Shown here piece by piece: positions 1 through 8,539 of a stretch of 64,000 nt of DNA. A program made the position numbers and the translations under genes. Under the pieces are notes generated by a model that had not been told where the DNA came from, searched no databases, and was given only the letters and a program-made list of their open reading frames with translations. This DNA is from Sulfurovum sp. (GTDB taxonomy: Bacteria > Campylobacterota > Campylobacteria > Campylobacterales > Sulfurovaceae), in NCBI GenBank assembly GCA_024637255.1, contig JAGXFO010000015.1, positions 62,001 through 126,000 of the forward strand. Direction: 5' to 3'. The first letter of the stretch is position 1, and each line of letters opens with the position of its first letter.

Positions 1-141
1 ACCGGTAATGATAAGTTTGCCTTTTGTGCCCAGTATGATGTCAATTGCGTCTAAAAAGTTTTGATCCAGACGGGATGCAGCTCTGTGAAGTGCATCTGCT
101 TCTGTCTGAAATGTCTCTTGCGCAATTTTAATGAGGTCCAT
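1..141 (-). CDS. kdsD: Arabinose-5-phosphate isomerase (KdsD/KpsF), N-terminal part
   Basis: Only the first 47 codons lie in the window; the gene runs off the left edge. The visible protein begins MDLIKIAQETF and reaches GKLIITG, the start of the SIS-domain phosphosugar-binding loop of KdsD/KpsF/GutQ proteins. The family interconverts ribulose-5-phosphate and arabinose-5-phosphate, the first step towards the KDO of lipopolysaccharide. It lies directly downstream of rnj on the same strand, and ksgA–rnj–kdsD is an order also known from Helicobacter. Because the catalytic and CBS domains are outside the window, the call rests on this short N-terminus and the gene order. Confidence 0.75.
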   Translation of the reverse strand, partial: MDLIKIAQETFQTEADALHRAASRLDQNFLDAIDIILGTKGKLIITG

Positions 142-206
142 GAATTTACTTTTATATTTTTTATGATTATATCATAGGTTAGGCTAGATGATAGAAGTAG
201 GAAGGG

Positions 207-239
207 TACAATGACTTCTAAAAGTTAGAAGTCATTGTA
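207..239 (-). terminator. Perfect 15-bp hairpin between rnj and kdsD
   Basis: A perfect 15-bp inverted repeat (207–221 against 225–239) with a 3-nt loop lies 3 nt past the rnj stop codon. There is no clear U-tract on the minus strand after it, so it may be an mRNA-stabilising or processing hairpin rather than a classical intrinsic terminator. Confidence 0.5.
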
Positions 240-241
240 GC

Positions 242-2494
242 TTAAACGATAAATATGGTCGGAATGATAAGCGGATATCTCTTTTTGGTGCGATACACAT
301 GCTTCCTGATAACATTACGGATTTCCTCTTCCACATTTTTATGGTCTTTTAGCGCTTCAGGTTTCATGTTAAGCATCATAGTCTCAAGAAGTACTTCTAT
401 CTCTTTAGCAAAGTCTTTGTCCTCTTTATCTGGAACAATACCATATGATGTAACCACAGGCTTGCCAACAATTTTCTGATTACTTTGCGCTATTTGCGCT
501 ACGACATTAATGATACCGTCTTCAGCCAGTTTCTGCCTGTCAAGGACGACATCGTTTTCGATAGTCATATTATTTTGGTTATCTATGTACGTTTTACCAC
601 TTTTAACGGTTTTGACTTTTTTGAGGTACTTGGTTGTGATTTCTACCTGGTCACCATCGGTCATTAGCAAGATATTTCTTTCATCTACGCCACACTCTAC
701 GGCTGTCTTTGCGTGTTTTGCAATGTGATTGTACTCACCATGCACAGGTAAAAAGAATTTAGGCTGTATGAGTCTCAAGATGAGTTTTTGTTCCTCTTGT
801 GCTGCGTGACCTGAGACGTGAATGTCTGCAAATTCTTTATAACGCACAGTTACTCCGGCTTTCATCAGTTTATTCATCAGCTTAGAAACCGATCCTTCAT
901 TTCCTGGGATGGCTGAAGCAGAGATGATGACTGTATCTGAGGGCTTAAGCTTGATGTGCCTATGCTCATCTGTAGCCATACGGTTTAGTGCCGCCATGGT
1001 TTCACCCTGAGAACCGGTGGTGACAATAAGCACTTCATGATCCGCATATTTTGGCACTTCATGCACTTCGATAAAGTGTTTTTCTTCAATGTCAACAAAC
1101 CCCAAGGCTCTGTTGGTTTCAACATTTCGCTCCATAGAACGGCCGATAACACACACTTTTCTCCCATGCTTTACAGCTCTCTCCATTGCCTGAAAGATAC
1201 GGTGTACGTTTGAAGAAAATGTTGACATGATTACTCTGCCTTTTGCAAGGTTAAAAAGAGTGTCAAATGTTTTTCCGACTACTTTTTCACTTTTCGTAAA
1301 GCCAGGGTTGTGTGAGTTGGTAGAATCCGAGAAGAGACAAAGTACTCCTTTAGACCCATAGTAAGCATAACGGTGTAGATCCATGGTGTAGTTGTCTACT
1401 GGCGTATGGTCTATCTTAAAGTCAGCCGTGTGAATAATGGTTCCAGCCGGTGTTTCAATGGCAAGTGAACATGCATCGATGATAGAGTGCGTATTGTGCA
1501 TCCACTCTATTTGAAGATCACCAATGTCATATTGTTTACGCAATGTGACGAAATTAAAGTATTTTGTATCTGCAGAAAGTCCATGTTCATTGAATTTATT
1601 TTCTATCATTGCAAGGGCAAGAGGTGTTCCGTAAATAGGAAACTTCAGTTCTTTGAACAAGTAAGGCATTGCACCAATGTGGTCTTCGTGACCATGTGTA
1701 ATAATGACAAATACTTTTTTATCTTTAAGCGTATGAAGATAAGAGAAATCAGGTACCAGAATGTCTACTCCATGCATCGTCTCATCAGGAAAACTCATAC
1801 CCACATCGATAATAATAGCAGTGGTTTCAGTCTCAAGCACAGCCATGTTCCCACCGATTTCGCCAAGTCCACCAAGCGGTGTGAAACGAACTTTGCCTTG
1901 GGCAGACATGTCAATCTGTTTCCATGGATTCATAGTGGCATCTTTTACGCGGGCATTCTCTTCAATAGAAGCTCTCATCGTATCATTTACAGTGGTAGTA
2001 TTTTTCCTTTTAGCCCGGTTTTTGTTTCCTCCGCCGCTACGGCTTGGCTGGTTGGCAGGATTAGGATTTGGTCTGCTGTTGGAGCGATTATCGTTACCTT
2101 GCTTGTCGGAACTACTTTTGCTAGGCTGTGGCTTTCTGTTTGGGTTAGGCCTGCTGGCGCTCTGTATGTTTTCACCTTCAGCATTTTGGTTTCTGTTAGG
2201 GTTTGGCTTGTTGCTAGGCTGTGGCTTTCTGTTTGGGTTAGGCCTGCTGGCGCTCTGTATGTTTTCACCTTCAGCATTTTGGTTTCTGTTAGGGTTTGGC
2301 TTGTTGCCGGGCTGTGGTTTTCTGTTTGGGTTAGGTCTGTCAGTACCTTGTGTATTTTCACCTTGAGTGCTTATATTTTGTCCACTGACATTTTGTCTGT
2401 GCGGATTTGGCTTTCTGTCTCTTGGCTTATCTGTTCTGGGAGTTCTTGGCTCTTGATTTTGACTGTTTTTGTTGTCTGGATTGTTGTTTTCCAT
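242..2494 (-). CDS. rnj: Ribonuclease J with repetitive N-terminal extension
   Basis: 750-aa metallo-beta-lactamase/beta-CASP ribonuclease that degrades and processes mRNA and rRNA in the cytoplasm. The zinc motif HGHEDH is at residues 267–272, and the catalytic core begins near residue 200. The C-terminal RNase J domain ends at IIPTIFIV. Residues 1 to about 190 are low complexity, rich in Asn, Pro, Arg and Gln, with a 31-residue unit repeated (DNA 2118–2303 plus a degenerate third copy). Helicobacter RNase J also carries an N-terminal extension, but the exact repeat appears specific to this sequence. The start at 2494 is preceded by AAAGGAT. The gene overlaps the 3' end of ksgA by 68 nt. Confidence 0.95.
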   Translation of the reverse strand: MENNNPDNKNSQNQEPRTPRTDKPRDRKPNPHRQNVSGQNISTQGENTQGTDRPNPNRKPQPGNKPNPNRNQNAEGENIQSASRPNPNRKPQPSNKPNPNRNQNAEGENIQSASRPNPNRKPQPSKSSSDKQGNDNRSNSRPNPNPANQPSRSGGGNKNRAKRKNTTTVNDTMRASIEENARVKDATMNPWKQIDMSAQGKVRFTPLGGLGEIGGNMAVLETETTAIIIDVGMSFPDETMHGVDILVPDFSYLHTLKDKKVFVIITHGHEDHIGAMPYLFKELKFPIYGTPLALAMIENKFNEHGLSADTKYFNFVTLRKQYDIGDLQIEWMHNTHSIIDACSLAIETPAGTIIHTADFKIDHTPVDNYTMDLHRYAYYGSKGVLCLFSDSTNSHNPGFTKSEKVVGKTFDTLFNLAKGRVIMSTFSSNVHRIFQAMERAVKHGRKVCVIGRSMERNVETNRALGFVDIEEKHFIEVHEVPKYADHEVLIVTTGSQGETMAALNRMATDEHRHIKLKPSDTVIISASAIPGNEGSVSKLMNKLMKAGVTVRYKEFADIHVSGHAAQEEQKLILRLIQPKFFLPVHGEYNHIAKHAKTAVECGVDERNILLMTDGDQVEITTKYLKKVKTVKSGKTYIDNQNNMTIENDVVLDRQKLAEDGIINVVAQIAQSNQKIVGKPVVTSYGIVPDKEDKDFAKEIEVLLETMMLNMKPEALKDHKNVEEEIRNVIRKHVYRTKKRYPLIIPTIFIV
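2118..2303 (-). repeat. Two identical 93-bp tandem repeats inside rnj
   Basis: 2118–2210 and 2211–2303 read as identical 93-bp units, each encoding 31 residues rich in RPNPNRKPQP and NQNAEGEN-type segments. A diverged partial third unit follows at about 2304–2365. The unit length is a multiple of three, so copy-number change would keep the frame. Confidence 0.9.
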
Positions 2495-3287
2495 CTAAAT
2501 TATCCTTTAGTTCATTATATATGTGATGATAAATAGATGTCCCAGCTTCATGAGGTCGTAAGTTAGAATCAAGTTCTAGCTTATCGAAAATCGAATTTAC
2601 AATATCTTTAGAAAAAACAGCCACAAGGTTTTTAGAGAGTTTTTTGCGGGGTTGTGCAAATGCAATTTTTAAAAATGCTTCAAACTTCTCATCATTGTGT
2701 GACTGATTCTTCTCTATTAAAAGCACGGCAGAAGTTACGTTTGGAGGCGGTACAAATGCTTCGGGCTCAACTTCGAAACAGAGTGTCGCTTTTCCTACGC
2801 TCGAAGCAAGTACAGAAAGAGCAGAAAACTCCTTTTGTTTGACACTTGCAGCAAACTTAACGGCAACTTCTTTCTGAACCATAACCAGTATAGACCGGCA
2901 GTGTTCATCTTTAAATGCTTTTAAGATGATATTGGTCGCGATATAATAGGGCAGGTTGGCTACCAGATGATAAGGTTCATCCAATAAACTTCCTGACTCC
3001 CAACGCTCAAGCACATCCCCGCACCGTAGTTCGAAGTTCCCATTTTTAATCGGTTCTTCAAATTCAGTACTAAGATGCTCACATAATCTTTTATCAACCT
3101 CAAATGCTGTGACATTTCGAACTTTTACAAGTTCTTTGGTTAAATCACCTAAGCCAGGCCCAATTTCTGCGACTCTTAAGTCGTCATTGGGCATCGCTTG
3201 GATGATTTTATGAAGATAGACATCATTCTTTAAAAAATTCTGACCAAATTTCTTAGAGGCAAATTCGACTAAATTTTCAATAATCAT
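2427..3287 (-). CDS. ksgA: 16S rRNA A1518/A1519 dimethyltransferase
   Basis: 286-aa class I SAM methyltransferase that dimethylates two adjacent adenines near the 3' end of 16S rRNA, a late step of 30S assembly. The SAM-binding motif EIGPGLGDLTKEL follows KFGQNFL, and the catalytic NLPYY motif is near residue 110, as in the KsgA/Dim1 family. The C-terminal 20 or so residues are Gln/Ser/Lys/Arg-rich and are encoded by the DNA that also encodes the RNase J N-terminus in another frame. The protein is slightly longer than typical for the family because of this tail. Confidence 0.95.
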   Translation of the reverse strand: MIIENLVEFASKKFGQNFLKNDVYLHKIIQAMPNDDLRVAEIGPGLGDLTKELVKVRNVTAFEVDKRLCEHLSTEFEEPIKNGNFELRCGDVLERWESGSLLDEPYHLVANLPYYIATNIILKAFKDEHCRSILVMVQKEVAVKFAASVKQKEFSALSVLASSVGKATLCFEVEPEAFVPPPNVTSAVLLIEKNQSHNDEKFEAFLKIAFAQPRKKLSKNLVAVFSKDIVNSIFDKLELDSNLRPHEAGTSIYHHIYNELKDNLDGKQQSRQQKQSKSRAKNSQNR

Positions 3288-3379
3288 ACTATAATGTACC
3301 TTTGTGTTCTATGCTAATCCCCTATTTGGGATAATTTTTGTATAATCTTAGCATAATTTTAAGAGGAAGTCGGTTATTT

Positions 3380-4144
3380 ATGGATTATTTTGCTAAACGT
3401 ATCATACCTTGTCTTGATGTCAATCATGGACGTGTGGTCAAAGGTGTAAACTTTGTTGGCCTACGTGATGCAGGTGATCCTGTTGAAGTGGCAAGACGCT
3501 ATAATGAAGAAGGTGCTGACGAGATAACCTTTCTTGATATTGGTGCAAGCCATGAAGGGCGGGATACTATAGTGGACGTCGTAAAAAAAGTAGCACAGGA
3601 AGTGTTTATTCCTCTAACAGTAGGTGGGGGCATACGAGAGCTTAGTGATATTTACAATCTCTTAAATGTTGGTTGTGACAAAATAAGCATAAACTCAGAA
3701 GCTATCAAAAGACCCAGCTTTATTGAAGAAGGGGCAAAGCGTTTCGGTTCTCAGTGTATCGTTGTGGCCATAGATGCAAAAAGAGTGAAAGAGGACAAAT
3801 GGCATATATTTACCCATGGTGGACGCAACGACACAGGTATCGATGCATTGGACTGGGCCAAAGAAGCCTACAATAGAGGAGCAGGGGAACTTTTGGTCAC
3901 GTCTATGGATGCAGATGGCACCAAAGCAGGCTTCGATAATATGCTCAATAAGAAAATTGGCGAACTGGTCAATATCCCCGTGATTGCATCCGGCGGAGCA
4001 GGAACAATGCAGCATATAGAAGAGGCGTTCACGCTTGGAAATGCAGACGCAGCCTTGGCAGCCTCCGTTTTTCACTTTAAGGAAATTGATATTATGGAAC
4101 TTAAAAAATATCTTCGTCAACAAAATATTCCAGTAAGAATGTAA
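3380..4144 (+). CDS. hisF: Imidazole glycerol phosphate synthase subunit HisF
   Basis: 254-aa TIM-barrel cyclase subunit of histidine biosynthesis. With HisH glutaminase it converts PRFAR to IGP and AICAR. The family N-terminus AKRIIPCLDV and the phosphate-binding segments LTVGGGI and VIASGGAG are present, as is the catalytic pair of Asp residues in CLDV and TSMDADGT. The start at 3380 (MDYFAK) is preferred over an in-frame upstream start at 3338 because of the AAGAGGAAG ribosome-binding site at 3361 and the conserved N-terminus. It appears to lead a short operon with the next two genes. Confidence 0.96.
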   Translation: MDYFAKRIIPCLDVNHGRVVKGVNFVGLRDAGDPVEVARRYNEEGADEITFLDIGASHEGRDTIVDVVKKVAQEVFIPLTVGGGIRELSDIYNLLNVGCDKISINSEAIKRPSFIEEGAKRFGSQCIVVAIDAKRVKEDKWHIFTHGGRNDTGIDALDWAKEAYNRGAGELLVTSMDADGTKAGFDNMLNKKIGELVNIPVIASGGAGTMQHIEEAFTLGNADAALAASVFHFKEIDIMELKKYLRQQNIPVRM

Positions 4145-4149
4145 GTCAG

Positions 4150-4671
4150 ATGTTTATTTGTGCAGGAGAGAGTGAGCAGTTTGACTTTGCATTGCCTGTG
4201 GGCATTGGCATGGTTGATGTAGCTATTAATTTAACGAGACTTTGTTTATCGCAAAAGCCGAAGTTTATATTTTTTGTCGGAACAGCAGGATCTTATGGCG
4301 AAAAAAGTATTTTTGATATTGTTGAATCCAAGACGGCAACAAATATTGAAAATAGCTTTTTCACAGGAAATGCATTTACTCCCATAGATAATATGGTTTC
4401 TGCTTCAGAAGATGTTTCACGTGAAACACTTGTTAATTCTTCCAACTATATTACAAGAGATAAAGAGGCAGCTAAAGCATATCTTGAAAAAAATATTCAT
4501 ATAGAGAACATGGAATACTATGCAGTGCTGAAAGTAGCAAAAACTTTTGGTATACCTGCTGCCGGTATTTTTATTGTGACCAATTATTGCAATGAAAATG
4601 CACATGAAGATTTTCTTAAAAATCATAAGGAAGCGATGCTTAAGTTAACTGAGTATATAAAGAAGAAATAG
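4150..4671 (+). CDS. Nucleoside phosphorylase-superfamily protein
   Basis: 173-aa protein resembling the purine nucleoside phosphorylase/nucleosidase (NP-I) fold. Supporting segments are GIGMVDVAIN near residue 18, FFVGTAGSYG near 41 and the substrate-binding ENMEYYAV near 120. FIVTNYCNENAH near 145 has Asn at the site where nucleosidases usually have Asp, which is more like trimeric PNPs. The protein is short for the family (usually 230 or more residues). It starts 5 nt after hisF and ends close to rlmN, so all three may be co-transcribed. Its substrate cannot be assigned; a role in nucleoside salvage is inference. Confidence 0.7.
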   Translation: MFICAGESEQFDFALPVGIGMVDVAINLTRLCLSQKPKFIFFVGTAGSYGEKSIFDIVESKTATNIENSFFTGNAFTPIDNMVSASEDVSRETLVNSSNYITRDKEAAKAYLEKNIHIENMEYYAVLKVAKTFGIPAAGIFIVTNYCNENAHEDFLKNHKEAMLKLTEYIKKK

Positions 4672-4766
4672 TAGTGGTGAAACTTCTTGGAATTGATTCA
4701 GGGATTTGAGATGTGCACAATATAAATTATGATTCTTTGGGAAACCAGAGAATGACTGGATATAAA

Positions 4767-5843
4767 ATGGGAAATAAAAAAATAATACAAGACCTCACAA
4801 AAGAAGAGTTGGGTGAACTCATCAAGCCTTCATTTAGGGCAAAACAAATATACAATTGGATTTACAATAAATATGCAGATTCATTTGAAGAAATGAAAAA
4901 TCTACCCAAAGAGATGAGAGAAAAGTTGGATGAAGCCTATACTGTTAGTCCTCTCAAAACAGTAATGGTCCAAGATTCTAAAGATGGAAGCCGCAAATAT
5001 CTTTTTGAACTGCATGATAAGCATACAGTCGAAGCCGTACTTCTTTTGATGAGAGAAAAGGAATACCATGAAGATGGCTCTGTAAAGCATCAGGAGCGCT
5101 ATACTGTGTGTATCTCCTCTCAGGTAGGGTGTAAGGTTGGGTGTGCCTTTTGCTTGACTGCAAAGGGCGGTTTTATGCGCAATTTAACGGCAGGAGAAAT
5201 TGTTGAACAGCTACGCATGATTAAGAAGGATAATGACATAGATGCAAACCGACGTGTCAATATTGTGTACATGGGTATGGGCGAGCCTCTTGATAACCTT
5301 ACAGAAGTAGTAAAATCTGTCAAGATATTTGCAGATCCAGAAGGGTTGGCGATAGCAACACACAGACAGACCATTTCAACTTCAGGCCTCAGTACAAAGA
5401 TAGAAAAGCTAGGGAAGATGGAGCTTGGAGTGAATTTGGCGATCTCCTTGCATGCTGTTGACGATGAGCTCAGGCAAAAGTTGATGCCTATTAACAAGGC
5501 ATATAACATTCAGTCTATTATTACGGCAGTCAAAAACTTTCCTATCAATGACAGAAAAAGAGTGATGTTTGAGTATCTTGTCATTAAGGATGTCAATGAT
5601 GACATCTCTGCAGCGAAGAAGCTTTTGAGCCTTTTGGATGGAATTAAGGCTAAAGTAAATTTGATTTATTTCAACCCATATGGGGGAACTGAATTTAAGC
5701 GCCCAAGCGAAAAAGACATGAAAGAGTTTCAAGAATATCTTACTGTCAGAGGATTGCATTGCACTATTCGTGAGTCCAAAGGACTAGATATTTCTGCAGC
5801 CTGTGGCCAACTGAGAGAGCAAGAATTAGTAGGAGAAGCATAG
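4767..5843 (+). CDS. rlmN: Dual-specificity 23S rRNA/tRNA adenine-C2 methyltransferase
   Basis: 358-aa radical SAM enzyme that methylates C2 of A2503 in 23S rRNA and A37 in tRNAs. The radical SAM cluster motif is GCKVGCAFC. The resolving cysteine lies in CISSQVGC, and the C-terminal methyl-carrying cysteine in AACGQLREQ, matching the RlmN mechanism. In-frame starts also exist at 4713 (GTG) and 4752. The start at 4767 gives a length and N-terminus typical of the family (short lead, then the PSFRAKQIY segment), but the ribosome-binding site does not settle it. Confidence 0.95.
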   Translation: MGNKKIIQDLTKEELGELIKPSFRAKQIYNWIYNKYADSFEEMKNLPKEMREKLDEAYTVSPLKTVMVQDSKDGSRKYLFELHDKHTVEAVLLLMREKEYHEDGSVKHQERYTVCISSQVGCKVGCAFCLTAKGGFMRNLTAGEIVEQLRMIKKDNDIDANRRVNIVYMGMGEPLDNLTEVVKSVKIFADPEGLAIATHRQTISTSGLSTKIEKLGKMELGVNLAISLHAVDDELRQKLMPINKAYNIQSIITAVKNFPINDRKRVMFEYLVIKDVNDDISAAKKLLSLLDGIKAKVNLIYFNPYGGTEFKRPSEKDMKEFQEYLTVRGLHCTIRESKGLDISAACGQLREQELVGEA

Positions 5844-5844
5844 T

Positions 5845-5946
5845 ATGCCAAATTTGGAATTGTTTATGTTGGGTTTTATTATTTTGGTTGCCGTAGTAGG
5901 ATTGGGCTGGTTTATATATGATTCTCGAAGTGATGAGGAGAAATAA
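5845..5946 (+). CDS. 33-aa single-pass membrane peptide
   Basis: A short ORF starting 1 nt after the rlmN stop, with an AGGAG ribosome-binding site inside the rlmN 3' end at 5831. The peptide has one hydrophobic stretch (LFMLGFIILVAVVGLGW) followed by a charged tail, SRSDEEK. It is too short for most gene finders. Translational coupling to rlmN and the good ribosome-binding site support it; function is unknown. Confidence 0.55.
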   Translation: MPNLELFMLGFIILVAVVGLGWFIYDSRSDEEK

Positions 5947-5954
5947 TCTTCTTT

Positions 5955-6893
5955 TCACTCCTCTTGTTTTTTGTTAAAAACCCTTTTTTCTTTCTTGCAA
6001 ATTAAGTGGCGCATATTTCTAAAATCATACCTGCTTTCTATATGAAATTTAGATCCCATACTAAAGGACAAGCTTTGCGCATGCAGCATTAGTCTGCTCG
6101 CACCCATTGCTATCATACGATCCTCATGGCTCAGTCTATCCTCCAGGTAATCATTGGCAGCCTTGAATGTTGATCCATAAATAGGATCACCTAAAATAGG
6201 ATGTTTCACGTGAAACAAATGCACTCTTATCTGATGAGTTCTTCCTGTGTGTGGGTAGCATGCCACAAGGGTAGCATCCAGCACTTCATCATATTCAAGT
6301 GGAGTAAAATCTGTATGCGAAGCTTTCCCTTCATCTGAAATAAAAACTTTGTGTTTTGTTTGTCTATAGTCATTGTTTATCTTGATGTGCTCACTTGAGG
6401 AAAAAGGTTCTGTGAGTTTGCCATCCACCCATGCAAGGTAAGATTTTTGAATACTTCTGTCTTCAAAAGACATCTTCAGGTAAGACTCCGATCTTTTATG
6501 TTTGCTCGCTAAAAGTAATCCAGAAGTTTCCATATCTATGCGGTGTACAGCATTGGCATTATCGCCTGCAATGGTACGAATTTCATCTAGAAGAGAGTAG
6601 GGGGTTGCCATAGTATTGGGATGGACCAAAATGCCAGAATACTTTTCAAATACCATGAAATCTTTGTTGTGAAAGAGGGGAGCATCTCCTCTTGAGGAAG
6701 GTTTGAAATAGACTATATCTACCTCACCTTCTACGGTCTCGCCGGTATTGAAAATAGATACGCCATCGATAAGAAGTCTACCTTTGGCCAATACACGCTG
6801 TGCCTGTCCCTGAGTGAAGTTAAAGGTGCGCATGATAAATAAGAATGCGGACATCTTCTGCGGTACTGTAAATCGCTCTTTGACAAATGGCAT
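5955..6893 (-). CDS. RluA-family pseudouridine synthase
   Basis: 312-aa protein with an N-terminal S4-like RNA-binding segment (residues 18–60, RVLAKGRLLIDG) and a RluA/RluD catalytic domain. The catalytic motif is AVHRIDMETSGLLL, with the Asp nucleophile, and the second family motif HTGRTHQIRVHL is also clear. It isomerises uridine in rRNA or tRNA, but the target site cannot be told from sequence. It is convergent with the rlmN operon and divergent from purB. Confidence 0.92.
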   Translation of the reverse strand: MPFVKERFTVPQKMSAFLFIMRTFNFTQGQAQRVLAKGRLLIDGVSIFNTGETVEGEVDIVYFKPSSRGDAPLFHNKDFMVFEKYSGILVHPNTMATPYSLLDEIRTIAGDNANAVHRIDMETSGLLLASKHKRSESYLKMSFEDRSIQKSYLAWVDGKLTEPFSSSEHIKINNDYRQTKHKVFISDEGKASHTDFTPLEYDEVLDATLVACYPHTGRTHQIRVHLFHVKHPILGDPIYGSTFKAANDYLEDRLSHEDRMIAMGASRLMLHAQSLSFSMGSKFHIESRYDFRNMRHLICKKEKRVFNKKQEE

Positions 6894-6965
6894 CTTTGCT
6901 TCACCTTTATATAACTGCTATTTTGGTAGAATTGTATCAAAATTTTACACACATAAGGGCATGCA

Positions 6966-8294
6966 ATGATTGAGAGATATTCACGAGAAGAGATGGCAAG
7001 CAAATGGACGATGCAGGCAAAATATCAAGCATGGCTTGATGTTGAAATAGCTGTTGTCAAAGCATGGAATAGACTTGGACTCATACCTGATGATGATGCG
7101 AAAAAGATAGTAGATAATGCAAGTTTCTCTATAGAACGTATAGATGAGATAGAAGCAGTGACAAGACATGATCTTATCGCATTTACAACCTCCGTTTCTG
7201 AAACGCTTGGTGACGAGAGTCGTTGGTTCCACTATGGCATGACATCTTCAGACACTGTGGATACGGCAGTTGCGCTACAGATGACAGCTTCATTAAGAAT
7301 TATCATTGAAGATGTGAAAATGATGATGGTGTCTATCAAGAAAAGAGCAATGGAGCACAAGATGACACTCATGGTAGGAAGAAGCCACGGTATCCATGGC
7401 GAACCTATTACTTTTGGTTTGGTACTTGCAGTATGGTACGATGAGATGGCCAGACATCTTGAGAACCTTGAGCAAACGATGAAAGTGATATCTGTAGGTC
7501 AGATCTCTGGGGCTATGGGTAACTTTGCGCATGCACCTCTTGAACTTGAAGAGTATGCTTGTGAAGAGTTGGGACTTGAACCTGCACCTGCCTCCAGCCA
7601 AGTGATACAAAGAGACAGGTATGCCAGACTTGCTACCACCTTGGCATTGCTCGCATCAAGCATTGAAAAGTTTGCCGTACAGGTAAGACATTGGCAGCGT
7701 ACAGAAGTGTATGAGTGTGAAGAGTATTTTGCAAAAGGTCAAAAAGGATCCTCTGCGATGCCACATAAAAGAAATCCAATCCTGACAGAAAATATTACAG
7801 GGCTGGCACGTATGATACGTGCGTACGCAATGCCTGCTATGGAAAATGTAGCACTATGGCACGAGAGAGATATTTCACATTCCTCAACAGAACGTTTCTG
7901 GTTACCAGACTCTTTCATCACTTCAGATTTTATGCTGCACCGTATGAACAATGTCATCGCCAACTTGACAGTGATGCCAAAGAACATGATGAAAAACCTG
8001 AATCTTACAGGGGGACTCGTGTTTTCTCAGCGTGTATTGCTCGAACTGCCCAAGGCAGGTGTCAGCCGTGAGGATGCATACAGAATAGTACAGCGCAATG
8101 CGATGAAAGTATGGGAAGAGATACAAGAGGGAAAGTCTACAACCAATGATCAGGGAGAATCACTTTATCTTCAATATTTGTTGGCGGATGAAGAATTGAG
8201 AGAGTCCTTGTCCGAAACACAGATACGAGAGTGTTTCAGTTTTGACTATTATACAAAGAATGTAGATAAAATATTTGATCGCGTTTTCAAATAA
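6966..8294 (+). CDS. purB: Adenylosuccinate lyase
   Basis: 442-aa fumarase/aspartase-superfamily lyase. It releases fumarate from SAICAR and from adenylosuccinate in purine synthesis. The signature GSSAMPHKRNP is at about residue 262, the first His motif in GMTSSDTVDTA, and the second conserved region in RSHGIHGEP. Length is standard. It is followed by a hairpin terminator and has its own upstream spacer, so it appears monocistronic. Confidence 0.97.
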   Translation: MIERYSREEMASKWTMQAKYQAWLDVEIAVVKAWNRLGLIPDDDAKKIVDNASFSIERIDEIEAVTRHDLIAFTTSVSETLGDESRWFHYGMTSSDTVDTAVALQMTASLRIIIEDVKMMMVSIKKRAMEHKMTLMVGRSHGIHGEPITFGLVLAVWYDEMARHLENLEQTMKVISVGQISGAMGNFAHAPLELEEYACEELGLEPAPASSQVIQRDRYARLATTLALLASSIEKFAVQVRHWQRTEVYECEEYFAKGQKGSSAMPHKRNPILTENITGLARMIRAYAMPAMENVALWHERDISHSSTERFWLPDSFITSDFMLHRMNNVIANLTVMPKNMMKNLNLTGGLVFSQRVLLELPKAGVSREDAYRIVQRNAMKVWEEIQEGKSTTNDQGESLYLQYLLADEELRESLSETQIRECFSFDYYTKNVDKIFDRVFK

Positions 8295-8304
8295 ACTTAC
8301 AATT

Positions 8305-8355
8305 CACACTCTGAACTGAGGGGGAGTGTGTTACTTTTCCTCTTTCTTCTTTTTG
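8305..8355 (+). terminator. Intrinsic terminator after purB
   Basis: The stem CACACTC (8305–8311) pairs with GAGTGTG (8324–8330), followed by a pyrimidine/T-rich run. Confidence 0.65.
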
Positions 8356-8539
8356 TTTGAATACTTTTATATTTCGCACCAGTCACCACCCATCCGACCT
8401 TTACAAAACTATCACTAAATCTTATAAGATAAATGCCTAAAAATGATACATCATTTCAAAGGCACACAAGGTTAATTTGAGTAAAATCGGATTAATAATT
8501 TCACTTTTTTTGGTGCGAACGTTTATATCAGGAGCAAAA

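Noticed and set aside
1487..2536. Long plus-strand ORF opposite rnj
   Set aside because: It is the shadow of the RNase J low-complexity repeat and catalytic domain; composition is rich in Trp, Leu, Ser and Val with no domain.
4676..4709. Short GTG ORF reading VKLLGIDSGI before rlmN
   Set aside because: It resembles the start of RuvC-like proteins for ten residues only and then stops. This is too short to call a pseudogene.
8477..8539. Upstream TTG extension of nrdA
   Set aside because: AGGAG lies just before the ATG at 8540, and NrdA homologues start with the ATP-cone there.
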